Source: Streptomyces viridochromogenes DSM 40736 | Lineage (GTDB): Bacteria > Actinomycetota > Actinomycetes > Streptomycetales > Streptomycetaceae | Direction: 5' to 3' | Assembly (NCBI RefSeq): GCF_000158955.1 | Contig: NZ_GG657757.1 | Span: 4,573,290-4,637,289, forward strand | Length of the DNA stretch: 64,000 nucleotides | Part shown: in pieces, positions 7,623 to 16,597 of the stretch | How the letters are laid out: every line of letters begins with the position of its first letter | How positions within the stretch are numbered: position 1 is the stretch's first letter | The notes under the pieces: generated by a model | The model's input: the letters and a program-made list of their open reading frames with translations, nothing else | The model's database searches: none | Told to the model about the DNA's origin: nothing | Made by a program: the position numbers and the translations under genes

Positions 7623-8513
7623 GTGAACAGACAGATACAGCAGCCGACCTATGTACTGGTCCACGGAGCCTTCGCGAACTCCTTCTCCCTGGCGCCCCTC
7701 CAGGCGGAACTCGGCCTCCTCGGGCACCGTTCGGTCGCGGTCGATCTGCCCGGACACGGGTTCGCGGCCACGTACACCCGCGCCTACCAGGCGCCGCAGG
7801 ATGCCCAGGGGCTCGCGACCGCCCCCGGCTCGATCAAGGGCGTCACACTCGCCGACAACGCCGCGCACCTGATCGGGATCCTGGAGCGGGCCAAGCGGAA
7901 CGGCCCCGTGATCCTCGTCGCCCACAGCCGCGGCGGCGTCACGGCCACGGCGGCGGCCAACGCGCGGCCCGACCTGATCGACAGGGTCGTCTACGTCGCC
8001 GCCTGGTGCCCGGTCGACCTCGATGTCGCCGGCTACTACGCCGAGCCGGAGATGGCCACCGTCGACACCGCGTCCCTGGCCCTGGCGATGGCCGGCGACC
8101 CGGCGGAACTCGGCCTGCTCCGCGTCAACTTCCGCACCGCCGACCCGAACGCCCTCGCGGCTTTCAAGGCGGCCTTCCTCGCCGACGGCACCGACGAGGA
8201 GTTCCTGACCTTCCTCAACACCTTCCAGCCCGACGAGAACCTGGACGTCGGCACCTCCGCCGACCGTGCACAGGCCGCGACCTGGGGCCGCGTCCCGAAG
8301 ACCTACGTCCGGCTGTCCGACGACGCGAGCATGCCCCTGGCCCTGCAGGACCGGCTGATCCGCGAGGGCGACGCACTGACACCGGACAATCCCTACGACG
8401 TGCGCACGCTCGACGGCAGCCACCTGAAGTGGCTGGTCGATCCGGCACCGGCGGCTCGGGTGCTGGGGGAGCTGGCCGCGCTCTGCCGGGCCGACGCCGC
8501 TGACGAGCTGTGA
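7623..8513 (+). CDS. Alpha/beta hydrolase
   Basis: A 296-aa cytoplasmic hydrolase. The oxyanion motif VLVHGAFAN is near residue 12, the nucleophile Ser sits in VAHSRGG (about residue 100) and the catalytic His in DGSHLKW (about 263). It fits the EstC-like branch of the fold that hydrolyses esters or amides; the substrate is unknown. No ribosome site precedes GTG 7623, but TATGGT (7611-7616) lies 6 nt upstream, consistent with a leaderless mRNA. Its promoter region adjoins the break of a truncated hydrolase gene. Confidence 0.82.
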   Translation: MNRQIQQPTYVLVHGAFANSFSLAPLQAELGLLGHRSVAVDLPGHGFAATYTRAYQAPQDAQGLATAPGSIKGVTLADNAAHLIGILERAKRNGPVILVAHSRGGVTATAAANARPDLIDRVVYVAAWCPVDLDVAGYYAEPEMATVDTASLALAMAGDPAELGLLRVNFRTADPNALAAFKAAFLADGTDEEFLTFLNTFQPDENLDVGTSADRAQAATWGRVPKTYVRLSDDASMPLALQDRLIREGDALTPDNPYDVRTLDGSHLKWLVDPAPAARVLGELAALCRADAADEL

Positions 8514-8718
8514 GATCCGTGTCGCCGTACCGAATGGGGCAGAGGGCGCCTGCCTGAACGGCGTGTTCGCCCTGGGACCGACCAGCGCGGGGGCGGGCGA
8601 GGCCCCCCCCGCGCCCGTCGCCGTCTCGTCTCAACTCGTCCACCTCCCTTCCATGTCCGCGAAAGTAGATCGTGGCCGGCCGCCCGCCGGCCGCTCGCAC
8701 CGAGACGGGAGACCCGCC

Positions 8719-8841
8719 ATGCCCCGACGCCCGCTGAACCGCCGTGAGCGGCTGACCCTGATGGGAATCCTGCTGGGCAGCCTCGTCTCCGCCGTCGCCG
8801 GGGCGGCCACCAGTGAGACCTTCAAGGTGCTGCTGTCCTGA
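8719..8841 (+). CDS. Small single-pass membrane peptide (40 aa)
   Basis: A short frame starting MPRRPLNRRERLTLMG with a GGGAGA ribosome site 6 nt upstream. A basic N-terminus is followed by one hydrophobic segment (about residues 16-32, ILLGSLVSAVAGAATS). This is the look of short DUF-type peptides annotated in many streptomycetes. Function unknown. It precedes the large NTPase gene by 124 bp. Confidence 0.5.
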   Translation: MPRRPLNRRERLTLMGILLGSLVSAVAGAATSETFKVLLS

Positions 8842-8965
8842 CGGGCCCGCCCCGCCGTGCCGTTCCGCGCGGACCGCCCCAGGGCGATTCGGCGCATGCT
8901 TCACACCGTCGCCGAATCCGGGACTGTCCGGGCGGGCGGCGGTTCCCATAGGCAAGGATGCTTCG

Positions 8966-11900
8966 ATGACCAGTCACACGAGTGGTTCGCGGCAAGGGAG
9001 CCAGCGGCGGATTCCGCAGCCCCTGGGCGTGACGCCGGCCCCACTGCGGGACTTGAAGGACTACGTCTACCTGCTCTATGTGGAGGCCGGGGCGCCGCCG
9101 GCGCACCGGATGGCGGCCCTGATCGGGAACGACGACTCCTTCCCGGGCAGCCCGTCGAAGGCGACCGTTCACCGGATCATCGGGTCGAGGGAACTCCCCA
9201 CGAGCCAGGAGGACGTCGTCTCCGTGGCCCTGCTGCTCGCCCGCGAGACGGACCGCAACCCGGGCGAGGTGGAGAAGCGCGTACGGCGGATGTGGCTCGC
9301 CGCTCATTTCGCCGAGCCCCTGGGTATCCCCCTGGCCGACGTCGACCCGTTCGCCCTGGAGGTGCACCGGGCGATCAGCGTGCCCGGGGAGCGGCCGCTG
9401 CCCAGTCTGCCCGCCTACGTGCCGAGGGATCACGACACGGAGCTGGGCGCCCTCGTGGACCGGGCGATCGACGGTGAGAGTCTGCTCGTCACGGTGGTCG
9501 GTGAGTCCTCGACCGGGAAGACCCGCGCCTGCTGGGAGGCGCTGCGGCGGCTGCCGCCGGGGTGGCGCGTGTGGCACCCGTTCGACCCGAGCCGTCCGGA
9601 CGCCGCGCTCGTGCACCTCGCGGAGGTCGGCCCGCAGACGGTGATCTGGCTGAACGAGGCGCAGCACTATCTGCTCTCCCCCGATGCGAGGACCGCCGAG
9701 GGCATCGCCGCGGGCCTGCGCTCGGCCCTGACCGACCGGCGCCGGGGCCCGATCCTGGTGCTCGCCACCGTCTGGCCGCGGTTCTGGGAACTGCTGACCT
9801 CGCCCTCGGCCACCGGCGCGGACGACCGTTTCGAGCAGCAGCGCAAGCTCCTCACCGATCTCGGCCGGTGCATCGCGGTGCCGAAGGCGTTCTCGGAGAG
9901 CGACCTGCGGCAGGCACGCCGGAAGGCGCACGACGATCCCCGGCTGGCCAGCGCCCTGGCGGGGGCGGCCGACGGGGAGATCACACAGTTCCTCGCCGGT
10001 GTCCCGGAGCTCATGCGGCGCTACCAGTGCGCTCCGCCGGCGGAACAGGCCCTGGTCCACGCGGCGATGGACTGCCGCAGGCTCGGCCACGGCCCCGTAC
10101 TGCCGCACGCGCTCCTCACCGAAGCGGCCGAGGGCTATCTGAAGGACCGGGAGCTCGTCCTGCGGGGCAGCGACTGGCTGGACAAGGCCCTGGCGTACTG
10201 CGCGATGCCGTGCCACGGCGTACCGGGACCGCTGACGCCGGTCCCGCTCGGCGACGAGGCGGGCGGGGGGTACCGGCTGGCGGACTACCTCGAACAGCAC
10301 GGGCGGGTGGAGCGCCGGCTCGTGTGCCCTCCGGCCTCCTTCTGGGACGCGGCGGTCCGGCACAGCCTCGGCACCGACGACACCGTCGCGCTGGCCCGTG
10401 CCGCCCGGCGCAGGGGACGCCGGAAGGTCGCGGCGGCGCTCTACGAGCGTGCTCTGCGCGCGGGGAACACCGAGGTGCGGCCCGAACTGGCGGGGCTCGC
10501 CGAGGGAGTGGGTGACACGACGACGGCGAAGGAGCTCTACGAGGCCGCGTGGCGCGACGACCGGCTGGCGCGCTGGGAACTCGTACGGCTGCGCGAGACC
10601 AAGGGCGAACCGGGCCGGGCGGAGGAACTGGCGCACGAGGCGGCCAACCAGGGCGACAGCACGGCGCTGACCCGGCTGGCCCGGCTGCGGCAGGAGGCCG
10701 GCGACGAGGAGGGGGCGCAGCGGCTGACGAGGAACGCCGCGGCCAGAGGGAAGATCAGGACGTTCGCGGGGCTGGCCCGGTCCCGGGAAGAGGTGGGGGA
10801 CCGGGAGGGGGCGGAGTCGCTCGCGTTCCTGGCCCTGAACCAGACGGGCAGCACCTACGCCCTGTCCGAGCTGGCCGGCATGCGGGAGAAGGCGGGGGAC
10901 GGGGAGGCGGCGGAGCATCTGGTGCTGGCGGCGGCCGGGCGCGGGAAGGTGCGTCCCGCCATCAGGCTGGCCGGGATGCGACGGCAGGCCGGGGACCGCG
11001 AGGGCGCGGCACGGGCGCTCGACCTCGCCGCGGGCTCGGGCAGCATCTTCGCCCTGACCGAGCTCGCCCGTCTGATGCGCAGGTGGGGGGAGAACGAGGA
11101 GGCGGAGCGGTTCCTGCGCTCGGCCGTGGACCGGGGCAGCATGTTCGCCCTGACCGAGCTGGCCCGGCTGCGGGAGAAGGCCGGCGACCGGCAGGCCGCG
11201 CTGCGGCTGTACCGCAGGGCGGCCGAGCGGGGCAGCACGGACGCGCTGGCCCACCTCGCCCTGCTGAAGGAGGAGGAGGGGGCCGGCGAGGAGGCCGAGC
11301 GGATGGCGTGCAGCGCGGCGGACGGCGGCAGCACCTTCGCCTTGCTCGAACTGTCGTGGCTGCGCGAGAACTCCAGCGACCGCCAGGGCGCCGAACGCCT
11401 GGCGCAGACCGCCTACCGTGCGGGCAACTCGGGTGCGCTCGTGCTGCTCGCCCGGTTACGGGAGAAGGCCGGGGACAAGCACGGTGCCGAAGCCCTCGTC
11501 CTCCAGGCGGCGGGGGCGGGCGACGGCCGGGTGCTCAACGAGTTCGTCCTGCGCCGGGAGAAGACCGGAGACAGCGAGGGAGCCGAGTTCCTCGCCACGG
11601 CCGGGGGCGGCAAGGTGCTGCTGCAACTCGCCTGGCTCTGGGAGTCGGACGGCAGGAAGGCGGACGCGGAGCGGCTCTACCAGCGCGCGGCCGACCAGGG
11701 ACAGACCCAGGCTCTGCGGGAACTGGTCCGGCTGAAGCATCAGGCCGGTGATCACGACGCGGCGGAGGACCACGCCCGCGCGGCCGCCTGCGCCGGGCAC
11801 GTGGAGGCGTTGTGCGAACTCGCCTGCATGTACGCCGAAACCGGTCTGTCGGCCGACGCCGACCGTCTCCACCGGGCCGCGATCGACGCGGGGTACGACG

Positions 11901-12058
11901 GCGCGCTCCCCCACCTCGCGCGACTGCGCGCCCGCACGGACCCTGACTGGGACACCCTCCCCCGCTACGGCCTCACCGCCGACGGCGACCTGTCGGGTCC
12001 CTGGCACATCGAGTCGCCGGAGAGGCCGAGGCCGTACCTCGTCGAGCGCGTCACGTGA
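8966..12058 (+). CDS. STAND-like NTPase with N-terminal helical (HTH-like) domain and about 15 TPR-like repeats
   Basis: A 1030-aa protein with three parts. Residues about 20-130 form an alpha-helical domain (LKDYVYLLYVEAGAPP, SKATVHRIIGSRELP) resembling the degenerate XRE-type domain found in front of several streptomycete signalling proteins. A P-loop ATPase follows: Walker A GESSTGKT near residues 178-186 and Walker B-like TVIWLNEAQHYL near 226-237. From about residue 500 to 995 there are about 15 repeats of some 32 residues of the TPR/Sel1 kind, each near L(A/R)LREKAGDxxGAExL. This is the plan of STAND signalling or anti-phage sensor ATPases. Leu831 is encoded by TTA (11456-11458). ATG 8966 has AAGGA upstream. 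The stop overlaps the convergent peptidase gene by 8 bp. Confidence 0.8.
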   Translation: MTSHTSGSRQGSQRRIPQPLGVTPAPLRDLKDYVYLLYVEAGAPPAHRMAALIGNDDSFPGSPSKATVHRIIGSRELPTSQEDVVSVALLLARETDRNPGEVEKRVRRMWLAAHFAEPLGIPLADVDPFALEVHRAISVPGERPLPSLPAYVPRDHDTELGALVDRAIDGESLLVTVVGESSTGKTRACWEALRRLPPGWRVWHPFDPSRPDAALVHLAEVGPQTVIWLNEAQHYLLSPDARTAEGIAAGLRSALTDRRRGPILVLATVWPRFWELLTSPSATGADDRFEQQRKLLTDLGRCIAVPKAFSESDLRQARRKAHDDPRLASALAGAADGEITQFLAGVPELMRRYQCAPPAEQALVHAAMDCRRLGHGPVLPHALLTEAAEGYLKDRELVLRGSDWLDKALAYCAMPCHGVPGPLTPVPLGDEAGGGYRLADYLEQHGRVERRLVCPPASFWDAAVRHSLGTDDTVALARAARRRGRRKVAAALYERALRAGNTEVRPELAGLAEGVGDTTTAKELYEAAWRDDRLARWELVRLRETKGEPGRAEELAHEAANQGDSTALTRLARLRQEAGDEEGAQRLTRNAAARGKIRTFAGLARSREEVGDREGAESLAFLALNQTGSTYALSELAGMREKAGDGEAAEHLVLAAAGRGKVRPAIRLAGMRRQAGDREGAARALDLAAGSGSIFALTELARLMRRWGENEEAERFLRSAVDRGSMFALTELARLREKAGDRQAALRLYRRAAERGSTDALAHLALLKEEEGAGEEAERMACSAADGGSTFALLELSWLRENSSDRQGAERLAQTAYRAGNSGALVLLARLREKAGDKHGAEALVLQAAGAGDGRVLNEFVLRREKTGDSEGAEFLATAGGGKVLLQLAWLWESDGRKADAERLYQRAADQGQTQALRELVRLKHQAGDHDAAEDHARAAACAGHVEALCELACMYAETGLSADADRLHRAAIDAGYDGALPHLARLRARTDPDWDTLPRYGLTADGDLSGPWHIESPERPRPYLVERVT
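10470..11950 (+). repeat. About 15 coding repeats with a 96-bp period
   Basis: The 3' half of the NTPase gene consists of degenerate tandem units of about 96 bp (32 codons). Each encodes two helices with the recurring cores (T/S)ELARLREKAGD and EAERL. One unit near residue 855-885 is shortened. High similarity between neighbours suggests growth and loss of repeats by recombination. Confidence 0.75.
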
Positions 12059-13022
12059 CAGGACGGGGCCGGAAGCGGTCCGTCGCCCTCAGCACCGCGT
12101 CCGTCGTGGCGTCCCCCGACAGCCCGTGCCCCTCCGCACCGATCAGCACGAGCTGCGCGTCCGGCCACACCTGTGCCAGCCGCCAGGCCACGTCCGCGGG
12201 CCCACTGATGTCCAGCCGCCCATGGACCATCACGCCGGGGATGCCGGTGAGCTTCCCGGCGTCCCGCAGCAGCGCCCCGTCCTCCAGGAAGGCGGCATGC
12301 CGCCAGTAGTGCGTGACGAGGCGGGCGAAGCGCAGCCGGAAGCGCGGGTCCTCGTAACGGGGATCGGGCTCGTGCCCGGGGTGGGTGGACACGTGCACGT
12401 CCTCCCACCGGCACCACTCGCGCGCGGCCCGCTCCCGTACGGCCGGGTCGTGGTCGTCGAGCATCCGCGCGTACGCGTCGACCAGGCTGCCGTCGCGCTC
12501 CGGCTCGGGGACGGCGTCCCGGAACCGGGCCCACTCCCGCGGGAAGATCCGGCCCATGTCCCGCGTCACCCACTCCACCTCGCGGCGCGTCGTGTTGGTG
12601 ACGCTGAAGAGCACCAGCTCCCACACGCGCCCCGGATGCTGTTGGGCGTAGGCGAGCGCGAGGGTCACGCCCCAGGAGCCCCCGAGGACCAGCCACTTCT
12701 CGATACCGAGGTGCTGCCGCAGCATCTCGATGTCGGCGATGAGATGGGCGGTGGTGTTGGTTTCGAGCGACGTCCGCGGATCGGCGGCGTCCGGTGTGCT
12801 GCGGCCGCACCCGCGCTGGTCGAACAGCACGATGCGGTACGCGGACGGGTCGAACAGCCGGCGCCAGAACGGGCCCGCGCCCGATCCCGGCCCACCGTGC
12901 AGCACGAGGGCGGGCTTGCCCTCGGGATTCCCGCAGGTCTCCCAGTACACGTGGTTGCCGTCGCCGACATCGAGCATGCCGTGCTCGTACGGCTCGATAC
13001 CTGCGGGATAGAGCCCGGCCAT
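12051..13022 (-). CDS. pip: Proline iminopeptidase
   Basis: A 323-aa cytoplasmic alpha/beta hydrolase (peptidase family S33) that releases N-terminal proline from peptides. Clear family marks are LHGGPGSG (oxyanion loop), FDQRGCGRSTP, the nucleophile motif GGSWG, and a C-terminal Asp/His pair (WPDAQL to EGHGLSG). ATG 13022 has GGAAGGA upstream; an in-frame ATG at 13049 has no ribosome site. It converges on the NTPase gene with an 8-bp overlap of the ends and no terminator between them. Confidence 0.9.
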   Translation of the reverse strand: MAGLYPAGIEPYEHGMLDVGDGNHVYWETCGNPEGKPALVLHGGPGSGAGPFWRRLFDPSAYRIVLFDQRGCGRSTPDAADPRTSLETNTTAHLIADIEMLRQHLGIEKWLVLGGSWGVTLALAYAQQHPGRVWELVLFSVTNTTRREVEWVTRDMGRIFPREWARFRDAVPEPERDGSLVDAYARMLDDHDPAVRERAAREWCRWEDVHVSTHPGHEPDPRYEDPRFRLRFARLVTHYWRHAAFLEDGALLRDAGKLTGIPGVMVHGRLDISGPADVAWRLAQVWPDAQLVLIGAEGHGLSGDATTDAVLRATDRFRPRPVT

Positions 13023-13186
13023 GTGAGACGTCCTTCCCGACAGGCTCATGACAGCGCAGTTGGATCAGCAGTGTGCATCTCCGGAGGTGTTGTGGGAAAC
13101 CCCCGTGTCTGCCTGGGTGCCTCCCCCACCCCGGGCCGGCGGTCAACCGCATGGTGTCCGCGGTCGCGCGGCGGGATCGTTGGATC

Positions 13187-14569
13187 ATGACACGGCATCG
13201 GACCGCCATCGCTCTGACCTTGCTCGTCACACTCGGCGCCCTCACGGCCGGCAACCCGGCCGGGGCTGCGCCGGACAGCCCGGCAGCCACGGCCACCGCA
13301 CCGACCATCGCACCCGTCAGCGAGTCCGCATCCACCGTCGTCGACGCCCTCGATCGCGCCTCCCATTCCTTGCGCACCGTCGAACCGGGCGGGGACAGCC
13401 GCGACCTGCACCCTCTCGACCGCATGATCGGTGACGCCCGGATCGTCGGCCTGGGCGAGGCCACCCACAGCTCGCACGAGTTCTTCGCCCTCAAGCACCG
13501 CGTCTTCCGCCACCTCGTGGAGGAGAAGGGTTTCCGTACCTTCGCGCTGGAAGCCCCCTGGAGCACCGGCCTGCGCCTCAACGCCTACGTGCTGCGCGGC
13601 GAGGGGGACCCGCGACGCATCATGTGGGAGGAGTTTCAGCGGGACTACCTCTGGTGGAACAACGCCGAGTATCTGTCGCTCGTGGAGTGGATGCGGGCGT
13701 ACAACAGCCGACACCACGACGACCCGGTCCGGTTCATGGGCGACGACTTCGCCTGGGCCGGCCCCGAGCTGTACGACGAGGTCACCGACTACGTGGCCCG
13801 CGCCCACCCCGACCTCCTCGCCCGCTTCACCTCGCTGTACCGAGGGCTGCGGCCCACGACCGCGGCGGGCGCGTACATCGAGCAGTACCTGCGCATGCCG
13901 TACGCCGAACGCAAGGAGCGGGCGGACCGGACCGGTCAGGCTTTGAAGCTGCTTGAGCAGCAGGCGCCGGGCGCCGACCGGGCAGCGTATGACTGGGCGG
14001 TGCGGCAGGCCACGGCCATCGGCCAGACCGCGCTCGGCTACGCCTTCGACTTCGAGGACCCGGAGCAGCTCCGGGCCGCCATGCGCTTCCGTGACTCGGT
14101 CATGGCCGACAACGTGGCCTGGTGGGCGGAGCACACGGGGGACAAGGTCGTGCTGTCGGCGCACAACGCGCACATCGCCTACGTTCCGGACGACCCCGTT
14201 CACTACCCGAAGATGCAAGGGGCGTTCCTGCGCGACCGGTTCGGCGACGGATACGTCAGCGTCGGCCTCACCTTCGCCCGGGGCTCGTTCAACGCGACCG
14301 GCCCCGACGACGAGGTGCGGCGGTTCACCCTGGGCCCGGCGGGGCCCGGCAGCAACGAACGGACCCTCGACCGGGTGCGTCACCGCGACTTCGTCGTCGA
14401 CCTGCGGACCGCGCCGCGACCGGCCCGGAACTGGCTGCGGGGCGCCCGGCCGACTCGCAGTATCGGCACCGCATACCCGGAGCCGGAGCACGACATAGCA
14501 CTCGCCCGCAGCCACGACGTGCTGATCCACCTGCACCGCGTGGAGGCGGCCCACCTGCTCGACCGGTGA
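13187..14569 (+). CDS. Secreted erythromycin-esterase-like hydrolase
   Basis: A 460-aa protein. Residues 1-27 are a signal peptide (MTRHRTAIALTLLVTLGA, cleavage near NPAGAAP). The mature part matches the erythromycin esterase (EreA/EreB-like) fold: VGLGEATHSSHEFF with the catalytic His, FALEAPWS, MGDDFAWAGPE, and VLSAHNAHIAY with a second His. Known members open macrolide lactones or act on other esters, but most actinobacterial homologues are untested. Export is notable, because resistance esterases are usually cytoplasmic. The start lacks a strong ribosome site; an upstream ATG at 13151 is possible. Confidence 0.8.
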   Translation: MTRHRTAIALTLLVTLGALTAGNPAGAAPDSPAATATAPTIAPVSESASTVVDALDRASHSLRTVEPGGDSRDLHPLDRMIGDARIVGLGEATHSSHEFFALKHRVFRHLVEEKGFRTFALEAPWSTGLRLNAYVLRGEGDPRRIMWEEFQRDYLWWNNAEYLSLVEWMRAYNSRHHDDPVRFMGDDFAWAGPELYDEVTDYVARAHPDLLARFTSLYRGLRPTTAAGAYIEQYLRMPYAERKERADRTGQALKLLEQQAPGADRAAYDWAVRQATAIGQTALGYAFDFEDPEQLRAAMRFRDSVMADNVAWWAEHTGDKVVLSAHNAHIAYVPDDPVHYPKMQGAFLRDRFGDGYVSVGLTFARGSFNATGPDDEVRRFTLGPAGPGSNERTLDRVRHRDFVVDLRTAPRPARNWLRGARPTRSIGTAYPEPEHDIALARSHDVLIHLHRVEAAHLLDR

Positions 14570-14660
14570 CCGGCGTCCGGCGGCTTGGGTGACGGATCCC
14601 TCACACCCCCCTCGAGCAGGGGTGTGGACTCGCCCCCGCACCCGGGCGATCGTGGGCGGC

Positions 14661-15599
14661 ATGGACGATCACCGCGAGGCACCCGTCGACCCTGCCGGTT
14701 CCGCCGAGCCCGCGTGCGGCACGCGGGCGGAGGCCGACGAGATCCGCCGCTTCTGGGGGCGGCTCGGTCTGCCCGGGCTGGTCGACGTGCACACGCACTT
14801 CATGCCCGAGCGGGTGCTGCACAAGGTGTGGGGCTACTTCGACGCGCTCGGGACGCTGACCGGGGGTCTCGAGTGGCCGATCACCTACCGGCAGGAGGAG
14901 GCCGAACGGGCGGGCATCCTGCGGGAGTTCGGCGTACGGGCCTTCACCGCGATGCTCTACCCGCACAAGCCGGGCATGGCCCGCTGGCTGAACGGCTGGG
15001 CGGTCGACTTCGCCGGGCGTACCCCCGACTGTCTGCACACGGCCACCCTCTACCCCGAGCCGGGCGTCGAGACCTACGTCCGGGAGGCCGTCGAGGCGGG
15101 CGCTCGGGTCTTCAAGGCGCATGTGCAGGTGGGGGCGTACGACCCGGCCGACGAACTGCTCCAGCCGGCGTGGGGGCTGCTGGCCGAGGCCGGGATCCCG
15201 GTGGTGATCCACTGCGGCTCCGGGCCGGCGCCCGGCAAGCACACCGGCCCCGAGCCGATCGCCCGGGTGCTGTCCCGGCATCCCCGGCTGCGGCTGATCT
15301 TCGCCCACATGGGAATGCCCGAGTACGAGGAGTTCCTCGACCTCGCCGAGCGGTACACGCAGGTGCGGCTGGACACGACGATGACGTTCACCGACTTCAC
15401 CGAGCGGCTCGCCCCGTTCCCGCCTTCGGCCCTGCCCCGGCTGGCCGACCTCGGCGACCGCATCCTGCTCGGCTCGGACTTCCCCAACATCCCCTATCCG
15501 TACCTGCATCAGCTGCACGCCCTGGAGCGGCTGGACCTCGGCGAGGCGTGGCTGCGGGCGGTGTGCCACGACAACGCGGCGAAGTTGTTCGGCCTGTGA
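14661..15599 (+). CDS. Amidohydrolase (TIM-barrel, amidohydrolase 2 family)
   Basis: A 312-aa metal-dependent hydrolase or decarboxylase. The metal site is visible as VDVHTHFMPE near residue 40, a Lys-containing strand (VFKAHVQ), His in VVIHCGSG, the IFAHMGMPEYEEF strand and DFPNIPYPY near the end. The family includes hydrolases and nonoxidative decarboxylases; the substrate cannot be told. ATG 14661 starts close to the conserved core; an in-frame GTG at 14589 would add 24 poorly conserved residues. It follows the esterase-like gene by 91 bp on the same strand. Confidence 0.75.
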   Translation: MDDHREAPVDPAGSAEPACGTRAEADEIRRFWGRLGLPGLVDVHTHFMPERVLHKVWGYFDALGTLTGGLEWPITYRQEEAERAGILREFGVRAFTAMLYPHKPGMARWLNGWAVDFAGRTPDCLHTATLYPEPGVETYVREAVEAGARVFKAHVQVGAYDPADELLQPAWGLLAEAGIPVVIHCGSGPAPGKHTGPEPIARVLSRHPRLRLIFAHMGMPEYEEFLDLAERYTQVRLDTTMTFTDFTERLAPFPPSALPRLADLGDRILLGSDFPNIPYPYLHQLHALERLDLGEAWLRAVCHDNAAKLFGL

Positions 15600-15623
15600 G
15601 GGCCGGGGCCTGAACGGCCGCTG

Positions 15624-16019
15624 TCAGGAGGACAGCGCGGCCCGTTCCGACTCGGCCAGCAGCATGCAGAACTCGTTGCCCTCCGGGTCGGCGAGAACCA
15701 CCCAGCCCCAGCCGTCGGGCTTGCGACGGTCGTCGACCAGGGAGGCGCCCAGCCCCAGCAGCCGCTCGACCTCCGCCTCCCGCGAGGTGTCCGGGCGCAG
15801 ACACAGGTGGACCCTGTTCTTCACCGACTTCGGCTCCGGAACCTCGTTGAAGTACAGGGCCGGGCCGCCGGGCAGCATGACCTCGGTCTCCTTGTCGCCA
15901 GGCTGGTCCTCGGGATGCAGTGGTTGCCCGGTCACTTCGCTCCAGAACAACGCCAGTCGATAGGCGTTCGCACAGTCGATCGCAATGTTCTCCACCTTTG
16001 ATGTCACGCGGGCGATCAT
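15624..16019 (-). CDS. Glyoxalase/VOC-superfamily protein
   Basis: A 131-aa protein of the glyoxalase-like (PF18029-type) group. It begins with IAIDCANAYRLALFWSEVTG, has VHLCLRP in the middle strand and ends with VVLADPEGNEFCMLL, the classic last strand of VOC folds. Members are often metal-dependent or ligand-binding; function here is unknown. The start is uncertain because no ribosome site is clear at ATG 16019. It diverges from the small hypothetical gene at 16078 with a very short promoter region. Confidence 0.75.
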   Translation of the reverse strand: MIARVTSKVENIAIDCANAYRLALFWSEVTGQPLHPEDQPGDKETEVMLPGGPALYFNEVPEPKSVKNRVHLCLRPDTSREAEVERLLGLGASLVDDRRKPDGWGWVVLADPEGNEFCMLLAESERAALSS

Positions 16020-16077
16020 CGACGAGAGACGCTTCGACCGCCACCGGAATACGGTGCATACCGAGGGGGCGAGAGAC

Positions 16078-16461
16078 ATGAGCAGTGGATCGGTCGGCCA
16101 GTGGTACGTGCTGGTGGAGGCCAACGAATCCCACGGTGGTGACAACACGTGGGATCTCACGGACAAGGTGCACGTCGAGGGAGGACGGGAGGCCGCGCTC
16201 GCTCGGGCTCAGGAGATGAGCCTGTCCCTCGTGCCGGGAAGGACCGACACCGAGAAGTACGGGCGCACCGTGTTCCGGACCTCGGAGACCACTTGGCTGG
16301 TGGAGGTGACCTACTCGTTCTGGTACGACGGCTGGGACCATCCCTCCACGAGTTCGAGCCACTTCCGGATCTCCGTCGCGGAGCTGGTGGCCGTACAGGA
16401 GACACCTCCCGCCGAGCCACCCCGGAAGGGCTGGGTGAACCGGATGATCAACCGCGGTTAG
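16078..16461 (+). CDS. Hypothetical 127-aa cytoplasmic protein
   Basis: The protein starts MSSGSVGQWYVLVEANES and is soluble, with several Trp/Tyr-rich strands (WLVEVTYSFWYDGWDH) in an alternating beta pattern. Similar short proteins are widespread in streptomycetes; I do not recognise a named family. GAGGGGG and GAGAG lie within 17 nt upstream of ATG 16078. It is divergent from the VOC gene. Confidence 0.6.
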   Translation: MSSGSVGQWYVLVEANESHGGDNTWDLTDKVHVEGGREAALARAQEMSLSLVPGRTDTEKYGRTVFRTSETTWLVEVTYSFWYDGWDHPSTSSSHFRISVAELVAVQETPPAEPPRKGWVNRMINRG

Positions 16462-16522
16462 TCCGCCCGTCGGGGAACACCAGCGCCGGAACGGGGCAGT
16501 GCCCGCCCGGGGCTCGCGGCGC

Positions 16523-16571
16523 GACGCCCCCCGCCCGCCGTCACCGTGCGGCGGCGGCAGGCGGGGGCGTC
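16523..16571. terminator. Hairpin between convergent genes
   Basis: GACGCCCCC (16523-16531) pairs with GGGGGCGTC (16563-16571), with further G/C pairing inside. It lies between the hypothetical gene and the convergent glycosidase gene, so it may terminate both. Confidence 0.6.
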
Positions 16572-16597
16572 GGAGAGGGCGTACGCCTCGCGAGGCC

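Noticed and set aside
8822-11254. An open frame of about 810 codons antisense to the NTPase gene
   Set aside because: Its composition is Arg/Gly/Pro-rich noise from the third-position GC of the real gene, with no motif, while the sense frame has clear Walker and repeat motifs.
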